DNA from: Comamonas serinivorans
Lineage (GTDB): Bacteria; Pseudomonadota; Gammaproteobacteria; Burkholderiales; Burkholderiaceae_C
Length of the DNA: 64,000 nucleotides
Assembly (NCBI RefSeq): GCF_002158865.1
Contig: NZ_CP021455.1
Location: 4,092,001 to 4,156,000, forward strand
Direction of reading: 5' to 3'
The translations under genes were made by a program, and so were the position numbers. The stretch's first letter is position 1. Each line of letters starts with the position of its first letter. Below, piece by piece: positions 18,488 through 27,309 of this stretch. The notes under the pieces are model-generated. The model had not been told where the DNA came from. It did no database searches and worked only from the letters and a program-made list of their open reading frames with translations.

Positions 18488-19573
18488 TCACACCAGGCAC
18501 TGTTCGAGGCCTTTGCGCAGGATGTCCTGCGGCAGGTCGATGCCGATGAACACCATCTTGCTTTCCCGCTTTTCATCGGCCTTCCACTCCGGCCCCAGGT
18601 CGCTGCCCATCAGCTGGTGCACGCCCTGGAACACCACCTTGCGTTCGGTGCCCTGCATGGCCAGCACGCCTTTGTAGCGCAGCATCTTGGGCCCGAAGAC
18701 GTTGACCACGCCGCCCAGGAAGTCCTCCAGCCGCGCGGCATCGAAGGGCCGGTCGGAGCGGAACACGAAGCTCTTCACGTCGTCGTCGTAGCGGTGGTGG
18801 TGCGCGTGATCGTGGCCGTGCGCATGGCCATGGTCGTGCGACGGATCGGTGCAGTGCGCGCCGTGGCCGCAATCCTCGCCATGCACGTGGTCGTGATCGT
18901 GGTGGGCGTGCTCGTCCTCCTTGAGGAAGTCCGGGTCGATGTCGAGCTTGGCGTTGAGGTTGAAGCCCCGCAGGTCGAACACCTCGTTCAGGTTCACCTG
19001 GCCGAAATGCACCACCTTCTGCGGCGCACGCGGGTTCATGTGCTTGAGGCGGTGCTGCAGCTCGTGCACCTCGGGCTCGCTGACCAGGTCGGCCTTGCTG
19101 ATGAAGATCTGGTCGGCGAAGCCGATCTGCTGGCGCACCTCCTGGCGGTCGTTCAGCTGCTGCGTGGCGTGCTTGGCATCGACCACGGTGATGATGGAGT
19201 CGAGCAGGTAGTTTTCCGCCACCTCGTCGTCCATGAAAAAGGTCTGGGCCACCGGACCGGGGTCGGCCAGGCCCGTGGTTTCGATCACCACGCGGTCGAA
19301 GTCCAGCAGGCCCTGGCGCTTCTTGGCCGCCAGCAGCTGCAGCGCCTGGCGCAGGTCTTCCCGGATGGTGCAGCACACGCAGCCGTTGCTCATCTGGTAG
19401 ATCTGCTCTTCGCTTTGCGTGACCAGCAGGTCCTTGTCGATGTTCTCTTCGCCGAACTCGTTTTCGATCACGGCGATCTTCTGGCCGTGCGATTCTTCCA
19501 GCAGCCGCTTGAGCAAGGTGGTCTTGCCCGCGCCCAGAAAGCCCGTGAGGATGGTGGCAGGGATGAGTGCCAT
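18488..19573 (-). CDS. G3E GTPase (CobW/ZNG1-like metal chaperone)
   Basis: P-loop GTPase of the COG0523 group, which delivers or handles metals, often zinc or cobalt. From the ATG at 19573 (361 residues) the protein starts MALIPATILTGFLGAGKTTLLKRLLEE, with the GxxGxGKT loop, ENEFGEENIDKDLLV and the metal-binding CxCC motif in NGCVCCTIREDL. A very His-rich loop (many HDH, HGH and HHH groups around residues 235-280) suggests metal sequestration, and a CobW C-terminal domain follows. No Zur-type operator is obvious upstream. Confidence 0.9.
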   Translation of the reverse strand: MALIPATILTGFLGAGKTTLLKRLLEESHGQKIAVIENEFGEENIDKDLLVTQSEEQIYQMSNGCVCCTIREDLRQALQLLAAKKRQGLLDFDRVVIETTGLADPGPVAQTFFMDDEVAENYLLDSIITVVDAKHATQQLNDRQEVRQQIGFADQIFISKADLVSEPEVHELQHRLKHMNPRAPQKVVHFGQVNLNEVFDLRGFNLNAKLDIDPDFLKEDEHAHHDHDHVHGEDCGHGAHCTDPSHDHGHAHGHDHAHHHRYDDDVKSFVFRSDRPFDAARLEDFLGGVVNVFGPKMLRYKGVLAMQGTERKVVFQGVHQLMGSDLGPEWKADEKRESKMVFIGIDLPQDILRKGLEQCLV

Positions 19574-19975
19574 GAACGATGCGCCTTTTGGTTGTCGCGG
19601 CGCCCCAACGGGCGCCGATGCGAAAGCGGCAGTGTAGTCACAGCGGGCGACCGCCCGGGTCGCCCGCGCCGGTGGCCATGCCGCCGTCGATGAAAGCGCC
19701 CACATGGGGGCACCTGGCCCGTCATCAAGTCCCGTGTCCGGCCACGGCGCCAACGCACGCCACGCGGCGAACGGTGCACCGGGCCACGCCCGCCTGTGCT
19801 GAAACGGGCCTGGCGCGTGCGCTCGTTGGGCAGCCCACATCACTTGACACAGTATCACCTCATTGCCGTTCAATCAAAAACGGCAACAACCTCATACTGC
19901 CAAGTCTTCAAGACCCACACCTCGCCTGGAGCGCACGCCAACCACGGCGCACGGCCAGCGCCCGGGCGGCCCACG
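19574..19975. other. gene-free interval before the G3E GTPase gene
   Basis: 402 bases with no convincing gene. It contains the palindromic repeat copy at 19850-19901; nothing else is recognised. Confidence 0.6.
19850..19901. repeat. interspersed palindrome copy 3
   Basis: Outer arms AGTAT and ATACT, inner arms TTGCCGTT (19863-19870) and AACGGCAA (19879-19886). It lies 75 bases after the xerC stop. Confidence 0.88.
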
Positions 19976-21124
19976 TCACGGCTTTTTCCGGCGCGCGCGC
20001 GGGTGCGCGGCGTCGTAGGTCTGGGCCAGGTGTTGAAAATCCAGCCGGGTGTAGACCTGGGTGGTCGTGATCTGGGCATGGCCCAGCAGCTCCTGCACGG
20101 CGCGCAGGTCCTGGCTGGACTGCAGCACGTGGCTGGCGAACGAATGCCGCAGCATGTGCGGGTGCACCGGCGTGGCCAAGCCCGCCAGCAACGAACGCCG
20201 TTTGAGCCGCTGCCAGATGGCCTGCGCGGTGAGCCGCGTGCCGCGCCGCCCCAGGAACAGCGCGAGGTGGTCGCTGGCCCGGTCGTGCGTCCTGCTGCTG
20301 ACGGCCGCGCGGTCAGTTGAACCGTCAGTCGGACCGTTGGCCATGGGGTCGGCCACGTTGTCGCCAGCCGGCGCCAGGCTGGTCTTGCCTGACTCCGACC
20401 CCGGTTCCGGCACGGGCACCGGCGCAGCCCCGCCCGCGGCCGCATGGCTTGCACGCAGGTCCAGCCAGCGCCGCACCGCCTCGTCCGCCAGGCGCCCCAG
20501 CGGCACGCTGCGGCGCTTGCCGCCTTTGCCCTGCACCTGCACCTCGCCCGCCTGCAGGTCGACCCAGCCGCGCCCGGCGCGCGCGGCGGCGTCGCTGGCG
20601 GCCACATCCAGGCCCACCAGCTCGCCCACGCGCAGCCCGCAGCCGTAGAGCAGCTCCACCATGGCGGCGTCGCGCGCCTCCAGCCACGGGTCGTCGGTGT
20701 CCAGGGTGTGATCGGCCAGCTGCATGGCCTCGTCCACGGCGATGGCCTTGGGCAGGGGTTTGGCCTGTCGCGGTGCGCGCACGTCCTGCACGGGGTTGGC
20801 CGCCACGCGCCCCTCGTGCCCCAGCCAGGTGTAAAAGCCGCGCCAGCCCGACAGGATGAGCGCAATGCCACGCCCGCTGCGGCCGCTGCCGTGCATCTGC
20901 GCGGCCCAGCGCCGCACGTGGTGGACCTGCACCGCCAGCAGGCCGATGCCAGCCCCCTGGGCCAGCGCCTGCAGCTTGCCCAGATCCAGGGCGTACAGGC
21001 TCAGTGTGCGGGCTGCCAGGCGCTTTTGCACCCGGCAATGCGCCAGGTATGCAGCCACCAGCGATTCATTGTCGACAGCAGTGGATGCATACCCCAACGA
21101 GAGAGCAGGTGACGCATCGGCCAT
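19976..21124 (-). CDS. xerC: tyrosine recombinase XerC with linker insertion
   Basis: Chromosome dimer resolution recombinase. Catalytic set visible: R165 in GCGLRVGEL, K203 in GKGGKRR, H323-x-x-R326 in HPHMLRHSF, H349 in LGHA and nucleophile Y358 in TTQVYT. At 382 residues it is longer than the usual ~300-330; a Gly/Pro/Ser/Asp-rich stretch of about 57 residues (about 228-284) separates the catalytic Lys region from LALFLGRRGTRL. It begins 15 bases after the DUF484 gene, a conserved pairing with xerC. Confidence 0.93.
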   Translation of the reverse strand: MADASPALSLGYASTAVDNESLVAAYLAHCRVQKRLAARTLSLYALDLGKLQALAQGAGIGLLAVQVHHVRRWAAQMHGSGRSGRGIALILSGWRGFYTWLGHEGRVAANPVQDVRAPRQAKPLPKAIAVDEAMQLADHTLDTDDPWLEARDAAMVELLYGCGLRVGELVGLDVAASDAAARAGRGWVDLQAGEVQVQGKGGKRRSVPLGRLADEAVRRWLDLRASHAAAGGAAPVPVPEPGSESGKTSLAPAGDNVADPMANGPTDGSTDRAAVSSRTHDRASDHLALFLGRRGTRLTAQAIWQRLKRRSLLAGLATPVHPHMLRHSFASHVLQSSQDLRAVQELLGHAQITTTQVYTRLDFQHLAQTYDAAHPRARRKKP

Positions 21125-21139
21125 GCGTGTGCCCCGCGC

Positions 21140-21823
21140 TCAGTCCTGCAGGCGCGAGATCGCGGCGCTGCCCAGCTCGGCCAGGCGCTCCAGGAAGTCG
21201 GTCGCCATGCCGGCTTCGTAGCGCTGCGCGTCGGGCGAGGCCAGCACCAGCAGCCCGCTAGCCTGAGCCGCCTTGGGCCGGCGCAGGGCGACCAGCGCAA
21301 TCGAGGCCGCCTGGTCCGGGTGCTCCAGCCAGCTCACGGCGTCGAAGCCGGCATTGAGGCCGCAGTACGGCGAGGTCAGCGAATTGGCCAGGCTTTTCAC
21401 GTCGTTGCCCACGCCTTGCGCAAACGGCTCGCCGGCGAACGGCGCGGCCACGTCCCAGACCTTGAGCGCCACCTGCGGCACACCGAAGGCGTCCTGCACG
21501 CCATGCGCCATCACCTGGGGCAGGTCTGCGGGCCGACCGACCTGGAACATCTGCCGCGCCCAGCGCAGCAGCTTGTCGCCGATCAGCATGTTCTCGTTGC
21601 CATGGCGCACCATGTCCATGATGCGGTGCTCCAGCACCTTGATCTTCTCGCGCAGCATCTCGGCCTGACGCTCTTGCAGGCTGACGGCACGTCCCCCGTG
21701 GGGGCTGGAGAGCTGGACGCTGGCCAGCAGCACGGCGTGGCGTTCGAAAAAATCGGGCGTGTTGACCAGGAACTCGGCGATGTCTTCTTCGGTGATGGGT
21801 TGAATGCTGGTGGACATGCTCAT
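21140..21823 (-). CDS. DUF484 family protein
   Basis: 227 residues, with the family start ITEEDIAEFLVNTPDFFERHAVLLASVQLSSPHGGRAVSLQERQ, a central coiled segment (EMLREKIKVLEHRIMDMVRHG) and a C-terminal GAF-like half. DUF484 genes commonly lie between dapF and xerC, as here, but their role is not established. The protein is soluble with no signal peptide. Probably cotranscribed with xerC (15-base gap). Confidence 0.9.
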   Translation of the reverse strand: MSMSTSIQPITEEDIAEFLVNTPDFFERHAVLLASVQLSSPHGGRAVSLQERQAEMLREKIKVLEHRIMDMVRHGNENMLIGDKLLRWARQMFQVGRPADLPQVMAHGVQDAFGVPQVALKVWDVAAPFAGEPFAQGVGNDVKSLANSLTSPYCGLNAGFDAVSWLEHPDQAASIALVALRRPKAAQASGLLVLASPDAQRYEAGMATDFLERLAELGSAAISRLQD

Positions 21824-21888
21824 GCCGACCTTTTCTCCTGCTTGTCTTGCGTGAATCCGGGTGCCGCACCCCGCAACCCGACGTTGGC

Positions 21889-21941
21889 GGAGTATCCATC
21901 AATGGCCGTTTCAAATTCAACGGCAGGCACTGCATACTGCC
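21889..21941. repeat. interspersed palindrome copy 4
   Basis: Outer GGAGTATC and GCATACTGCC, inner GCCGTT and AACGGC. It lies in the 300-base gap between dapF and the DUF484 gene; the rest of that gap (21824-22123) shows no gene. Confidence 0.88.
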
Positions 21942-22123
21942 CGATGATAGCCGCAGAAGCCGGCCACAGCCGTCGCCATCACGGCCTGCAGCCCCGCCGC
22001 CAGCGCCCCATCATGCCGCAGGACGCGTCGCGGGCATCGCGGCGCTGTCCATCAGCGCGACGTCAGGCTAGCCTCTGGGCGGGCCCTCAGCCAGGGCTGG
22101 CCCTGAGGCCGCAGTGTCGGCCC

Positions 22124-23071
22124 TCAGGCCTCGTCCGCGACCGGCGCCGGCGCAGCGGCGGGCCGACCCAAGGCATCGGGCACGTTCACCTCGCCATGGA
22201 ACACGGTTTCGGCCGGGCCCGTCATGAACACCGGCGCCGCCAGGTCGCCCGACCACTCGATGGTTAGGCGGCCGCCACGCGCCTGCACGTCCACGCGTGC
22301 ATCCAGCAGCCCCAGGCGGATGCCCGCCACCACGGCAGCGCAGGCCCCGGTGCCACAGGCCAGGGTTTCGCCCGAGCCCCGCTCGAACACGCGGATGCGC
22401 GTGCTGTCGCGGCTCAGCACCTGCAGAAAACCGGCGTTCACGCGTTGCGGAAACGCCGGGTGCGACTCCACCCAGGGGCCCACGGTGTCCACAGGCGCCT
22501 GGTCCACATCGCCGGCCACGAACTGCACGGCGTGCGGGTTGCCCATGGACAGCACGGCCACCGGTTGCGCCGCGGCCGCTGCGTCGCCCTGCGCCCCCTC
22601 GTGCGCACCCAGCTGCCACACCGGCCAGCTGCTACCCGGCACGGGCTGCGCGAAAGCCGGGTCGAACGGCACCTGGGGCAGCGCAAAGACGGGGGCCCCC
22701 ATGTTGACGGTGACGCGCTGGTCGGCGTTCATGCGCAAGGTGATGACGCCGTGCTTCACCTTCACGGTGACGCTGTCCTTGGCGGTCAGGCCTTTCTCGC
22801 GCACGAAGCGCACGAAGCAGCGCGCGCCGTTGCCGCACTGCTCCACCTCGCTGCCGTCGGCGTTGTGGATCACGTATTCAAAGTCCACGCCCTGGGCGCG
22901 CAGCTGGGGCGAGACGGCACGCACCGTCAGGATCTGGTCGGCGCCGACACCGAAGCGGCGATCGGCCAGCCACTGGTACTGGGCCGCCGTCAGGCCGTAG
23001 GTGCCCCGGGTTTCGTCGAGCACGACGAAATCGTTGCCCGCGCCTTGCATTTTGGTGAATGGCAGGTACAT
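22124..23071 (-). CDS. dapF: diaminopimelate epimerase
   Basis: Converts LL- to meso-diaminopimelate for lysine and peptidoglycan synthesis, which matches the meso-diaminopimelate-type MurE in this window. 315 residues from the ATG at 23071 (MYLPFTKMQGAGNDFVVLDE). The two catalytic Cys motifs are EQCGNGARC and ACGTGACAA. A somewhat long loop around HEGAQGDAAAAAQPVAV may be lineage-specific. It starts 7 bases after the upstream oxidoreductase stop, so the two are probably cotranscribed. Confidence 0.96.
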   Translation of the reverse strand: MYLPFTKMQGAGNDFVVLDETRGTYGLTAAQYQWLADRRFGVGADQILTVRAVSPQLRAQGVDFEYVIHNADGSEVEQCGNGARCFVRFVREKGLTAKDSVTVKVKHGVITLRMNADQRVTVNMGAPVFALPQVPFDPAFAQPVPGSSWPVWQLGAHEGAQGDAAAAAQPVAVLSMGNPHAVQFVAGDVDQAPVDTVGPWVESHPAFPQRVNAGFLQVLSRDSTRIRVFERGSGETLACGTGACAAVVAGIRLGLLDARVDVQARGGRLTIEWSGDLAAPVFMTGPAETVFHGEVNVPDALGRPAAAPAPVADEA

Positions 23072-23078
23072 GGCCGAA

Positions 23079-24296
23079 TTATCCGCGCGATGCCCGCAGG
23101 CGTGCAGGCGCGAAGTCCGCCGGGCCCACGCCCTGCGCGGCCAGGCACCGTGCCAGGCCAGCGGGCAGCGGCGCGCGCCGCAGCAAGGTGGCGGCCAGCC
23201 ACGAGGCCCCGGCCGCGCTCTGGATGCCGTAGCCGCCTTGGGCCGTGAGCCAGAACAGCCCGGCGCAACCCGGGCCGCCGGCATCGTCCCAGCCGATGAC
23301 CGGTTCGCCATCGGCCACGAAGCAGCGCAGGCCGGCCCAGGTGGCACGCGGCCGGCGGATCGTCAGGTCCAGCGCCTGCTGGATGCGGTCGATGCCGATG
23401 GCGATGTCCAACTCCTCGGGCTGCACATCGTGCGGCGGCATGGGGTCGGCATTGGCCGGCGACCCCAGCAGCAGGCCCGCATCGGGCTTCACGTAGAAGG
23501 CCTCCCGCCAGTCGAGCAGCATGGGCCAGCGCGACACGTTCACGCCCGCGGGCGGCTCGAAGGTGAAGGCCGAGCGGCGCTTGGGCACCAGCCCGATGGG
23601 CGCAGCGCCCAGCAACTGCCCCAGTTCGTCGGCCCAGGCCCCGGCGGCGTTCACGACCACATCGGTGTGCACGGTGCGCGTCTCGCCCGCCACGCTGAGC
23701 GACAAGGCCCAGGCATCCGGCTGGCCATCGCCTGGGGTCAAGCGCTGGGCCGCGAGCGGTTGCGCCTCGCACCGCAACACGCCCCCGGCCGCCTTGAAGC
23801 CGCGCAGAAAACCCTGGTGAATGGCGTGCACGTCCAGGTCCAGCACATCGGCCTCGTACAGGGCCGCCGCGCAGGCCTCGGGCCGCAGCAGCGGCACGTG
23901 CGCTCGCGCGCCAGCCACGTCCAGCCGTTCCAGCTGGGCGCCCTGGGCCTGCAAACGCGCCTGCATGGCCCACAGCTCAGGCTCTTCGCCGGGGGCTGCG
24001 ATGAACAGGGCGCCACGCGGGTGCACGAGCGCATCGGCCGCGAAGCCGGCCGGCGGGTCGCTGTAGAAGGCACGGCTCGCGCGCGTCAGCGCCTGGATGC
24101 CGGGCGGGCCATAGCTCTCCATGAACAGGGCGGCCGAGCGCCCGGTGGTGTGGTAGCCGGGCTGGGCCTCGCGCTCCAGCAGCAGCACGCGCGGCGCAGG
24201 TGCGCGCGCATCGGCCGCCGCCGTGAGTTGCCAGGCCAGCGAGGCCCCGGCCATGCCGGCGCCGATGATGACGATGTCGAAGTGCTCTGCGTGCAT
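23079..24296 (-). CDS. FAD-dependent amine/amino-acid oxidoreductase
   Basis: DAO-superfamily flavoprotein. 405 residues from the ATG at 24296; the dinucleotide-binding motif DIVIIGAGMAGASLAW lies near the N-terminus, GRSAALFMESYG follows, and GGYGIQSAAGASWLAATL lies near the C-terminus, as in D-amino-acid dehydrogenase/oxidase-like enzymes. No signal peptide. The layout resembles D-arginine dehydrogenase-type enzymes, but the substrate cannot be read from the sequence. Coupled to dapF by a 7-base gap. Confidence 0.82.
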   Translation of the reverse strand: MHAEHFDIVIIGAGMAGASLAWQLTAAADARAPAPRVLLLEREAQPGYHTTGRSAALFMESYGPPGIQALTRASRAFYSDPPAGFAADALVHPRGALFIAAPGEEPELWAMQARLQAQGAQLERLDVAGARAHVPLLRPEACAAALYEADVLDLDVHAIHQGFLRGFKAAGGVLRCEAQPLAAQRLTPGDGQPDAWALSLSVAGETRTVHTDVVVNAAGAWADELGQLLGAAPIGLVPKRRSAFTFEPPAGVNVSRWPMLLDWREAFYVKPDAGLLLGSPANADPMPPHDVQPEELDIAIGIDRIQQALDLTIRRPRATWAGLRCFVADGEPVIGWDDAGGPGCAGLFWLTAQGGYGIQSAAGASWLAATLLRRAPLPAGLARCLAAQGVGPADFAPARLRASRG

Positions 24297-24402
24297 GGCC
24301 GCATTGTTGCGCGGCGCGCGCAAGCGGTCGACCCGCCATGCGGGCGGTGATGCCGCGCCGCCACACCCCGTCGGGCGGCCGAACGATGCACCCATCAAGC
24401 AG

Positions 24403-24455
24403 GTAGTATGGCCTCACTCCCGCTCATTGAAAAAAGGCAAGAACCCCATACTGCC
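24403..24455. repeat. interspersed palindrome copy 5
   Basis: Outer AGTATGG (24405-24411) and CCATACTGCC; the inner arms (CCCGCT...AAAGGC) are degenerate. It lies 24 bases after the livF stop. Confidence 0.8.
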
Positions 24456-24478
24456 ATTCACCCAAAACAGAGTCCGCC

Positions 24479-25174
24479 TCACACCTCGAGCCAGGCCTTG
24501 CGCACCGCCGTCGCCTCGCGCAGCGCTTGCGGGGTGCCGTCAAAGACGATCTGGCCGTGGCCCATGACGAGCACGCGGTCGGAGATGTCCATGGCGATGG
24601 TGAGCTTCTGCTCGATCAGCAGCACCGAAATGCCACGCCGCTTGAGCTGCTGCAGGTAGTCGGCCACCTGCGCCACGATCATGGGTGCCAACCCCTCGGT
24701 CGGCTCGTCGATGAGGATGAGGTCGGGGTCGCCCATCAGCGTGCGGCACAGCGTGAGCATCTGCTGCTCGCCACCCGACAACACCCCGGCCTCGGTGTGC
24801 TCGCGCTCTTTCATGCGCGGGAACATGCGCCACATGTCGTCGTAGGTCCAGCGCGGCTTGGCTTTGCCGCGTTTTTCGCCCAGCGCCAGGTTCTGCCGCA
24901 CCGTCAGGCGCGGAAACACCTCGCGGCTCTCCGGCACGTAGCCCAGGCCCAGGTGCGCGATGTCGTAGGCGGGCTTGCCGATCAGGGACTGGCCGCGAAA
25001 CGTCATGTCGCCCTCAGCGTGCACCAGGCCCATGATGGCCTTGGCCGTGGTCGAGCGGCCGGACCCGTTGCGACCCAGCAGGGCGACGATCTCGCCCTCG
25101 CCCACCGCCATGTTCACGCCATGCAGCACATGGCTTTTGCCGTAGTAGGCGTGCAGGTTGTTCAGCTTCAGCAT
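24479..25174 (-). CDS. livF: branched-chain amino-acid-type ABC transporter ATPase LivF
   Basis: Second nucleotide-binding subunit of the Liv-type importer. 231 residues starting MLKLNNLHAYYGKSHVLHGV. Signature VLSGGEQQMLTLCRTL, Walker B LILIDEPTEGLAP and the switch His in LLIEQKLTIAM (here Q-K) are visible. The Walker A reads GRNGSGRST (34-42): Arg40 replaces the normally invariant Lys, which is unusual. Start 4 bases after livG. Substrate may be leucine-type amino acids, amides or urea; the sequence does not decide. Confidence 0.92.
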   Translation of the reverse strand: MLKLNNLHAYYGKSHVLHGVNMAVGEGEIVALLGRNGSGRSTTAKAIMGLVHAEGDMTFRGQSLIGKPAYDIAHLGLGYVPESREVFPRLTVRQNLALGEKRGKAKPRWTYDDMWRMFPRMKEREHTEAGVLSGGEQQMLTLCRTLMGDPDLILIDEPTEGLAPMIVAQVADYLQQLKRRGISVLLIEQKLTIAMDISDRVLVMGHGQIVFDGTPQALREATAVRKAWLEV

Positions 25175-25178
25175 GGCC

Positions 25179-25967
25179 TCATCCCTCCGACGCGGCGAGT
25201 GCATCGCCCGTGGCCTGTGTGCCGTGCGCCTCGCCCAGGTAGGCGGCCTGGACCTGCGGGTTGGCCTGGATGGCCGCCGGTTCATCGAAGGCGATCACCT
25301 GGCCATAGACCACGACGGCGATGCGATCGGCCAGGCCGAACACCACGCCCATGTCGTGCTCCACGGTCAGCAGGGTCTTGCCCTCGGTCACGCGGCGGAT
25401 CAACTGGGTGAAATGCTCGGTTTCGACGTTGCTCATGCCCGCCGTGGGTTCGTCCAGCAGGATGACCTGGGCGCCGCCGGCGATCGTCACGCCGATTTCC
25501 AGCGCGCGTTGCTCGGCGTAGGTCAGGTTCATGGCCAGCACCTCGCGCTTGGCCGTCAGCCCCACCATCTGCAGCAGCTCTTCGGCACGCGCGTTGGCGT
25601 CGTGCAGGTTGGCCAGGAAGCGCCAGAACGTGTAGCCATAGCCCTGCGGCCACAGCGTGGCGCAGCGCAGGTTGTCGAACACCGAGAGCTTGCCGAACAG
25701 GTTGGTGATCTGGAAGCTGCGCGCCAAGCCCAGGCGGTTGATGGCGTAAGGCGGCTTGCCGCCGATGGATTGGCCGGCCAGCAGCACCTCGCCGCTGGTG
25801 GGGGTGAGGCGGCCGCTGATGAGGTTGAACAGCGTGGACTTGCCCGCGCCGTTGGGGCCGATGACGGCCACGCGCTCGCCCTCGTTCACGGCCAGGTCGA
25901 TGCCGCGGATGATCTCGGTCTGGCCGAACTTCTTGGTCAGCTGCTTGATTTCAAGGATGGGGGCCAT
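25179..25967 (-). CDS. livG: branched-chain amino-acid-type ABC transporter ATPase LivG
   Basis: First nucleotide-binding subunit, 262 residues. Walker A GPNGAGKST is normal here, unlike in LivF. LARSFQITNLFGKLSVFDNL and the modified signature NLTYAEQRALEIG are typical for LivG, followed by Walker B VILLDEPTAGMSNVE and the switch His in TVEHDMGVVF. It ends with an Ala/Gly-rich tail. Confidence 0.94.
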   Translation of the reverse strand: MAPILEIKQLTKKFGQTEIIRGIDLAVNEGERVAVIGPNGAGKSTLFNLISGRLTPTSGEVLLAGQSIGGKPPYAINRLGLARSFQITNLFGKLSVFDNLRCATLWPQGYGYTFWRFLANLHDANARAEELLQMVGLTAKREVLAMNLTYAEQRALEIGVTIAGGAQVILLDEPTAGMSNVETEHFTQLIRRVTEGKTLLTVEHDMGVVFGLADRIAVVVYGQVIAFDEPAAIQANPQVQAAYLGEAHGTQATGDALAASEG

Positions 25968-26015
25968 GCATGCACTCGCAAACGATGTGTGGGGGTATGA
26001 GTCGGTTGGCGTTCA

Positions 26016-27305
26016 TCACACCTTCTCGATGGCAGCGATCTCCTCCTGGATGCTGCCCCAGGCACGCGCAAACCGGCGTTGCACCCACCACAGGGCAGCG
26101 CCCCCCAGCACCAGCAGCACCGCGGCCAGCACCCACGACCCCGCCGCGGTGGTGTCGAGCGAATACCCCATGAGCTGCACCTCGGGGCCGGTGGCGGCGT
26201 TGAGCTGGCGGTGGTAGGTCATCTCGACCAGCATGGCCAGGCCGGCCAGCGCCACCGCCCCCGTCACCAGCAAGCCGGCATAGGGCGCCAGCAGCCGCTT
26301 CATCTTGCCGTGCGCGGCCACGCGCAGGTTGTGCGCCACGATGCTGGCCACCCCGCCCGGCGCGTACATGACCATGAGCGTGAACACCAGGCCCAGGTAG
26401 AGCAGCCAGGCCTTGGTCAGCTCGGACAGCAGGATGGAGGCGAACACCAGCAGCACCGCGCCGATGATGGGTCCGAAGAAGAAGCCGGCGCCGCCGAGGA
26501 AGGTGAACAGCAGGTAGGAGCCCGAGCGCACCATGTTCAGGCTGTCGGCCGCGTTGACGATCTCGAAGTTGATGGCCGCCAGGCCGCCGCCAATGCCGGC
26601 GAAAAAGCCCGCAATGATGAAGGCGATGTAGCGCACCAGCCGCGTGTTGTAGCCGATGAACTCCACCCGCTCGGGGTTGTCGCGCACGGCGTTGAGCATG
26701 CGGCCCAGCGGCGTGCGCGTGAAGGCGAACATCAGCGCCGTGCAGACGAAGCAGTAGGCGGCGATGAGGTAATAGACCTGGATCTGTGGCCCGAAGCTGA
26801 TGCCCAGCGGCTGCGCGCCGTAGACGCGGTCGCCGCTGATGCCGCCTTCGCCGCCGAAGAAGCTGGGGAACATCAGCGCCATGGCGGCCACCAGCTCGCC
26901 CAGGCCCATGGTGATCATGGCGAACGTGGTGCCCGACTTCTTGGTCGTCACATAGCCGAACAGCACGGCGAACAGCAGCCCGCCCAGGCCGCCCAGCAGC
27001 GGCACGACGATGAGCGGCGCCGGCAGCTGGCCATCGGCCGCCAGGTTCACCGCATGGATGGCGATGAAGGCGCCGAGGCCGGTGTAGACGGCGTGGCCGA
27101 AGCTCAGCATGCCGCCTTGGCCCAGCAGCATGTTGTAGGACAGGCAGATGATGATGAGGTACCCCATCTGCGACAGCATGGTCAGCGCCAGGCTGCTGGT
27201 GAACACCTTGGGCGCCAGGATGAGCGCCAGCGCGAAACCGGTCCAGACCAGCCAGCGGCCCAGGTTCAACGGCCGGTATGTGAAAGGGGCAGCGGTGCGG
27301 GCCAT
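26016..27305 (-). CDS. livM: branched-chain amino-acid-type ABC permease LivM
   Basis: Inner-membrane permease, 429 residues with about ten hydrophobic segments. LSYNMLLGQGGMLSFGHAVYTGLGAF is the hallmark segment, followed by RTPLGRMLNAVRDNPERVEFIGYN and GGAGFFFGPIIGAVLLV. A C-terminal extension with two more hydrophobic segments (about 335-355 and 390-410) goes beyond the usual LivM core. It begins 4 bases after livH. Confidence 0.93.
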   Translation of the reverse strand: MARTAAPFTYRPLNLGRWLVWTGFALALILAPKVFTSSLALTMLSQMGYLIIICLSYNMLLGQGGMLSFGHAVYTGLGAFIAIHAVNLAADGQLPAPLIVVPLLGGLGGLLFAVLFGYVTTKKSGTTFAMITMGLGELVAAMALMFPSFFGGEGGISGDRVYGAQPLGISFGPQIQVYYLIAAYCFVCTALMFAFTRTPLGRMLNAVRDNPERVEFIGYNTRLVRYIAFIIAGFFAGIGGGLAAINFEIVNAADSLNMVRSGSYLLFTFLGGAGFFFGPIIGAVLLVFASILLSELTKAWLLYLGLVFTLMVMYAPGGVASIVAHNLRVAAHGKMKRLLAPYAGLLVTGAVALAGLAMLVEMTYHRQLNAATGPEVQLMGYSLDTTAAGSWVLAAVLLVLGGAALWWVQRRFARAWGSIQEEIAAIEKV

Positions 27306-27309
27306 GGTG

